From Conidiobolus incongruus B7586 (taxonomy: Eukaryota; Entomophthoromycota; Entomophthoromycetes; Entomophthorales; Conidiobolaceae): a stretch of 14,597 nt of DNA. The stretch spans positions 1 to 14,597 of the forward strand of contig JNEM01010329.1 in the NCBI GenBank assembly GCA_000697335.1. Reading direction: 5' to 3'. This document shows positions 10,082-14,597 of the stretch, in pieces (the first letter of the stretch is position 1; each line of letters starts with the position of its first letter). The position numbers were made by a program, and so were the translations under genes. The notes under the pieces were generated by a model. It was not told where the DNA came from, searched no databases, and saw only the letters and a program-made list of their open reading frames with translations.

Positions 10082-11266
10082 TTTTATACTTGTTGAAACG
10101 TTATTAACTTTTAGACAAGATTATATCAATAGATTTTAAATGTGTGATCATTGTGCAAATTTAATTCATTGTTAATTTTATGGGATTCTTTTGACACTAT
10201 TCTCGAATTCCAAATTAATTATATTTTGAGTTAATTTGGCATAATTTCGCTTAAATAGCTCGAATCAAATATTGGATTCGATTTCAAATTGAAGAATTGC
10301 TCGCGCCTCTTTTTAATTATGCGTTTATAATAATATATGATATGATATGATACATGCTATTATAAAATTTTTATCAGGAACCGAGACTCATAATCTTAAA
10401 ATTTACAGAATTTTAATCAGTTGAATTACAACTTATCAATATGATTAGATTACCTTTAACAGATTAATTTAATTGAAAATAAAATATTACAAAAATTATT
10501 CAAAAAAAATTAAAATATGATTATGTTATAAATATAAATATGGAATTGATTTAGAATTATATATTTCAGTGTTTGAAACGATTGTATTTGATATATCAAG
10601 GCTCCAATTATTGAAAATTATTATATATAAATTCAATCATTTATCAAAAATTATTGATAAATACCGTTTATCCTAGCAGAATAAATCATAAATATTTTAA
10701 TCGTTTTATATAACATTAATAATTGTAGAATTCGAATCAATATAATTTACAATTTTTGGACAATATATTGAATACTGGTTGTTAAAATTATTAACCCTCA
10801 ATTGGGTGATATTAGAATTAAAATACAATACAATATAATATGTTATATTTATATATTTAATTACATGGAATAGATATAAAGTTAATAAAAATATTTTTGA
10901 AGTATATTATTTCATTTTAGTTTAATGTTGAATTATTCGAATAGAACAAAAAGTTTATTTCTAAATAAAATTCAAAATTATCAAAAGTAAATTCTAAAAA
11001 TAGTATATTTCAATAAAATCTGATTTTGGATGAAAGATTTTAAAATTATAGTATAAAAAAATTATGTTAGAAAAATAAATAAAAAGTATATGATTAAAAG
11101 AGTTAATATTGAATATGTGGGAGCGATTTATGAATGAGAACAATAGTTATGCATCTTATTCAAAGAACGAAATTGTAATATCAAATAGATAGAGTAAATT
11201 GTAGTTATAGTAAAAAAAATTTTTTCTTAAAAAAAATAAATGAATTAAAATACTCCAACGTGTAAT
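10082..11266. other. AT-rich spacer between COX9 and tRNA-Ile
   Basis: The first 300 bases or so (10082-10400) are less AT-rich and presumably hold the COX9 promoter. A short TATGA repeat of three units lies at 10336-10352. The rest shows no gene or RNA that I can support. Confidence 0.5.
10271..10275 (-). promoter_or_regulatory. possible HAP-complex CCAAT box of COX9
   Basis: CCAAT on the COX9 coding strand, about 190 bases before its ATG. The Hap2/3/4/5 complex binds CCAAT and activates fungal respiratory genes. One 5-base match could be chance, so this is inference from gene function and position. Confidence 0.3.
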
Positions 11267-11340
11267 GCTCCCATAGCTCAGTTGGTTAGAGCGTGGTGCT
11301 AATAACGCCAAGGTCACAGGTTCGATCCCTGTTGGGAGCA
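11267..11340 (+). tRNA. tRNA-Ile (anticodon AAT)
   Basis: A 74-base cloverleaf with no intron and no encoded CCA. The acceptor stem GCTCCCA pairs perfectly with TGGGAGC, leaving discriminator A. The D arm carries the A box TAGCTCAGTTGG. The anticodon stem TGGTG/CGCCA (one G-T pair) closes the loop CTAATAA, giving AAT, read as inosine-AU for isoleucine. The T arm ACAGG/CCTGT closes TTCGATC, with B box GGTTCGATCCC. It looks functional. Confidence 0.98.
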
Positions 11341-12399
11341 TGGTTTGTGAAGTAATTATTTTATATTTTCTTCTTTTATTTCTTATTTGAACCATATTCA
11401 TTAATTTTATGATATCTATTTCCATTTTATTAAGTATTTTAACCTAGATTAAATTATTTATACTCACATTCTGTAAGTTTTCAATAAATACATACTATCA
11501 TTTATTGAATCACGACTTTTAAATTCTACTCAAATATTAATTGTATAATTTGTTTAGTTTCAGTTTATAAAATATCATTTAAATATTTTTAAAACATTGA
11601 AAAACATAATTTTCTTTCATTAACTTGGATAGAAAAAGTTTCATAATTCCTCTTATATCAATCTATTGATATAATCAATTATGATATAATTGAATCAACT
11701 TGATTATCAAAATGAAAAATAAGTTCATTAATTAAATATTTTATTGATTTCATATGTAATCAGTTATCCTCCATTTTAAGCATATTGTATATGATCTTTC
11801 TGGATTTAAAGAATAATTAAAACTGATAATAATATTAATATAATTAAGGATTATTATATTTTTGAAATTGTTGAATTGGTAATATTTCTAAATTCTGAAC
11901 TTGATTTACCAAATAAATATAGCAGATCATGATATCAAATTGTGTAGAAGCATTCACTATAGATTTGGATGATATAATTTATTGAATATAATAATTATAA
12001 TTAAAATAGCAATTAATTCAAATGTTCTGCAATCCAAGATAATGGAACAAAGAAATATTGATTTCACTAGAATATTAATCAAAAACATACTTTTACAAAA
12101 TCTTACTTTGGGAAAAGTGATATTGACGAATTTAATAAATTATCATACAGACTAGTGTATATTAAATATTTTAGAATGAAATATTATGAAAATTATAATT
12201 GAAATGAGATTAATAATTAACAAGATATACTATTGAAATTCTAATATTATTATTGTAGTATTTGCTTAAAATTTAATTGTATGAGTTCATATTTATAAAG
12301 GATATGTTTTGATATTCCGCCCAATACTCTAAACAATTACTTGATCATATATTGATTACCTAGAAAATAAAATCAAAATTGTTTAAGTTGAATAAAAAA
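11341..12399. other. AT-rich spacer
   Basis: No coding region or RNA gene seen past the tRNA terminator. Open frames are short and have no family resemblance. Confidence 0.5.
11359..11362 (+). terminator. Pol III terminator of tRNA-Ile
   Basis: The first run of four T is 19 bases past the tRNA end. Further T4 runs at 11366-11369 and 11374-11377 would serve as back-ups. Confidence 0.65.
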
Positions 12400-12850
12400 A
12401 TGATATATATATACCTCTCCACTAGAATTTTGGTACCATCTACAATTACCATACTAAGCCTTATGATGTAAGTGACTATGAACCCACATTCAGAAAATAT
12501 TTCCAACTTCTGGCTTGATGTCAAAAGATGCAATATTATTTTTTATCATTTATCTAAGCTACTTAATGATGTGACTAGCATGGCATTCCACTATAAACCC
12601 AACATGATCATAGCCCAATCCCTTAGTGGAGCCAAGCATAATAAAGAGGTTGAGTATTTTTGGATATTATAATACCATAGTTCAATTACTGAGAATAGCT
12701 GCTCTTATCACAGTTTGTGTTAATGTGCTCATCATCTAATTTCATGAGTTCATGTCTTGGTAATGGGATGTAACATTGAAACTGGTTAAAGAATCAATAT
12801 ATCAGCAGTTTTACTAGTTCAATTCATTAAGTATAGAGCACAACCTTGAA
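12400..12850. other. unidentified less AT-rich island beside the mariner pair
   Basis: Composition changes sharply near 12410 and again near 12850, where the mariner-derived sequence begins. The plus strand has a 66-codon open stretch from 12472 (contains NFWLDVKRCNIIFYHLSK), and another frame gives HTKPYDVSDYEPTFRKYFQL just before it. The minus strand gives fragments such as GSTKGLGYDHVGFIVECHAS. None is long and none matches a family I know. It may be a decayed gene or an older repeat. I make no call on function or strand. Confidence 0.35.
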
Positions 12851-12924
12851 TTTTTTCAATATTAATATAAAAATTAAATAAAATTATTAATAAAAATATT
12901 AATAAATAAATTATAAAATTTACT

Positions 12925-13260
12925 ACAGATAATAAAATTAATACTATCTTTTATTATTAATAACACTTTACTATACTTTTGGCAAACTTTTAACTCTTAA
13001 AAAATAGTTATTTTTATTAAAAACTGAAATTTAATGTTTTACAAATCAATTTAATTTATTTGTAAGAATCTTTTTCTTATAAGCATATTTATTAATTACC
13101 TAAAACAATTATAATTATTTAGGTTGTAATTTAAAGTATATATTAGATATAGCAGCTTTTTCCAGTTCTTTTTATATAAGAAATTTTTTACAAGTTTAGC
13201 TTTATATATTTTATAATTATTACCTTAAATTTGAAGAAATAGGAAATTTTTTAATTTCTA
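12925..13260 (-). mobile_element. mariner (DD34D) transposon remnant, C-terminal part only
   Basis: On the minus strand the text NNYKIYKAKLVKNFLYKKNW followed by KKLLYLIYTLNYNLNNYN and CFR matches the mariner catalytic region, HDNARPH...VxxFL...LPHPPYSPDLAPSDYxLF. The second and third catalytic Asp positions are Asn codons, at 13219-13221 and 13114-13116, with exactly 34 residues between them, as in DD34D mariners. The mariner tail WQxVIxNKGxY is recognisable near 12936-12970 with stops at the Trp and Gln places. That tail lies in a different frame from the catalytic part, so at least one indel is present. Upstream fragments such as IKKFPISSNLR extend to about 13260 or 13310. The N-terminal half is missing; the space before the plus copy is too short for it. 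The element is dead. Its terminal inverted repeats could not be found and the left limit near 12850 is guessed from composition. Confidence 0.8.
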
Positions 13261-13325
13261 ATTTTTCAAACATATTATTAGTTTGAAATAAATAAATATA
13301 TATAAAGTTAATAGGAAATTATATA

Positions 13326-13331
<6 letters not shown>

Positions 13332-13356
<25 letters not shown>

Positions 13357-13357
13357 A
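13332..13357. repeat. (AT)n microsatellite
   Basis: About 13 uninterrupted AT units lie in the gap between the two head-to-head mariner remnants. Confidence 0.9.
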
Positions 13358-13499
13358 TAATTTTTTTGATTAAAAAATTAACTTTTTAAAATTGGCTATT
13401 TAATTTAATTATGCTTAAACCAAATAATAATCATCAAAAGTCTTTTATTTTAATATTAGTAAAATTAACCATAAATCTTCTAAAATTATTTAAAATTTA

Positions 13500-14450
13500 C
13501 AAGTAACTTTTAATAATGAAACATAATCTAAATCAACAATTTATCACTAGGTAAATTACTTTAAAGCTAAGAGAGAAATTATTTAAAACTTGTTAAAATC
13601 TAAAAAACCAACTTCAATTATTATTCTTTTAATTGTTAATAAAGTGAAAAAATATATTGAAAAATACCTTTTTATTTCAGCTAGAGAATTATCTAAGCAT
13701 TTTAATATTAGTTTTACAAGTATTTTTTATATATTAAAGTTTAAACTCAAATTAATAAATAAAAATATAAAATAGGTATTTTATAATTTAACTAAAGCTT
13801 AAAAAAAAGCTAAAATAGCTATTGTTAAACAAAACTTACTAAAATATTACTAGAAGCTTAAACTTTTATAATGAATAATTACAATTGATGAATCTTAGAT
13901 TTTTATATATAATCTTTTACTAAAACACAAATTAAAATGTTAGATTAAGCTAAATTAACCCTTTTTACAAATCCTTTTAAATAAGTATTTTGTTAATAAA
14001 TAAATATTAATTATTATAATAGATTATAATAGTATATGCTACTTTTATTTAGTTCTTGAAGGAAAATCAATTAATAATAAACTTTATATTGTTTTTTTAA
14101 ATAAAAGTATTTTTAATTAGTGTTCTCAATATAATTTGAGAAAACTTATTATTTTACATAATAATTACAAAATTCATAAATTTAAAGTTGTAAAAAACTT
14201 TCTAATTAAATATATCTTGAAAGAACTACTATATCTAGTATATTCTTTAGATTATAGCCTATGTAATTATAATTACTTTAGGCAATTAAAAAACCAGCTT
14301 ACAGGAAAGAAAATTTCTATAGGAAAATTTAATTTATTTTGTAAAACATCAAATTTCAGGCTTTAATAAAAAAACTATTTTTTAAGTATTAGATCTTTGT
14401 TAAAAATATAGCAAAAAGTTATTAATAATAAAGGAAACTATTAAATTTAT
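13500..14450 (+). mobile_element. mariner (DD34D) transposon remnant, near full-length transposase with many stops
   Basis: One frame carries the whole recognisable transposase. A helix-turn-helix reads ISARELSKHFNISFTSIFYI (13674-13733), the second HTH of mariner proteins, with possible first-HTH text from about 13551. NIK-stop-VFYNLTKA matches RWVPHLLTPEQ. ITIDES-stop-IF (Asp at 13887-13889) is the first catalytic Asp, family text GDETW. ILHNNYKIHKFKVVKNFL and LVYSLDYSLCNYNYFRQLKN cover the second and third, here Asn codons at 14160-14162 and 14265-14267, exactly 34 residues apart. stop-QKVINNKGNY near 14409-14441 is the family tail WQKVID..G.YF. About ten in-frame stops precede 14366 and more follow, but all landmarks keep one frame, so I see no frameshift. 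Stops sit where Trp or Gln belong. The element is dead. Terminal repeats were not found; its limits are probably within 13360-13500 and 14460-14590. Confidence 0.85.
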
Positions 14451-14597
14451 ATTATATATTTATTTTTATATATTAAAATATTTATTTGCTTTCAATTACA
14501 AAAAATTCCCATTATTAAAAATACAGAATAATATTATATAAAATAATAGTTATTTTTAATTTAAAATAAATATATCAATTAAAAATTGCTTAATTAA
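14451..14597. other. AT-rich flank, probably 3' end of the mariner remnant
   Basis: This short stretch holds no gene. It should contain the 3' terminal repeat of the plus mariner copy, but no convincing inverted partner was found on the 5' side. The string ATAGTTATTTTTA occurs here (14546-14558) and inside the minus copy (13004-13016) in direct orientation, which may be chance. Confidence 0.4.

Larger units (their letters stand above)
12936..14450. repeat. inverted repeat formed by the two mariner tails
   Basis: The minus strand of 12936-13221 aligns with the plus strand of about 14160-14450 over the last third of the transposase. The closest stretch runs from GTAAAACAT-AAATTTCAG through CTATTTTTTAAG to GTTATTAATAATAAA. 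By eye about four of five bases agree in the last hundred. The arms are roughly 290 bases each, separated by about 940. Confidence 0.75.

Noticed and set aside
11156-11425. 89-codon minus-strand frame containing LPTGIEPVTLALLAPRSNQL
   Set aside because: This is the antisense translation of the tRNA-Ile gene, a well-known source of false proteins in databases.
13590-14366. Stop-rich transposase read as evidence of a changed genetic code (TAA/TAG as Gln)
   Set aside because: The intact genes in the window read normally with standard stops, and many of the stops replace Trp, which such a code would not explain.

Overview
The window is eukaryotic nuclear DNA from a fungus, most likely an ascomycete. 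The evidence is a COX9-type cytochrome c oxidase subunit VIIa with the ascomycete-style start MAIAPI, a protein resembling the fungal 17.8 kDa accessory subunit of mitochondrial complex I, an SPF30-type splicing factor, a 55-base GT-AG intron, and two eukaryotic tRNA genes with poly-T terminators. The sequence is very AT-rich and gene-poor. The coding regions are islands of clearly higher G+C. I cannot name the species.

Layout. 1-1071 is AT-rich spacer. 1072-1794 (minus) is a complete one-exon spf30/SMNDC1-like gene. 2670-3177 (minus) is a two-exon gene for a 150-residue mitochondrial membrane protein, probably a complex I accessory subunit. 3783-3855 (minus) is tRNA-Ala(AGC). 4205-5978 (minus) is a higher-G+C block that reads as a decayed coiled-coil protein gene, with a weak resemblance to the Golgi tethering subunit COG5. 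5979-9904 is almost 4 kb of spacer holding one unidentified less AT-rich patch (6239-6481), a short direct repeat and two adjacent hairpins. 9905-10081 (minus) is COX9, only 58 codons long. 11267-11340 (plus) is tRNA-Ile(AAT). 12400-12850 is a second unidentified island. The right end, 12925 to about 14450, holds two dead mariner (DD34D) DNA transposons, head to head.

The two mariner copies are the most interesting part. The plus copy can be followed in a single frame from its helix-turn-helix to its C-terminus. It carries about ten in-frame stops and no visible frameshift over most of that length. Where the mariner consensus can be recalled, the changes are G:C to A:T transitions: Trp or Gln to stop, Asp to Asn, Pro to Leu or Phe, His to Tyr. 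In both copies two catalytic Asp codons have become Asn while the 34-residue spacing survives. This pattern fits repeat-induced point mutation (RIP) or very strong AT mutation pressure. The tail of the minus copy forms an inverted repeat of about 290 bases with the plus copy.

Two of the three intact protein genes act in the mitochondrial inner membrane (complex I and complex IV) and the third in the spliceosome. They are separated by long spacers and show no sign of co-transcription. I saw no CRISPR array, rRNA gene, retroelement or viral copy, and I find no convincing new biological system. The mutated mariner pair is the observation best worth following up.
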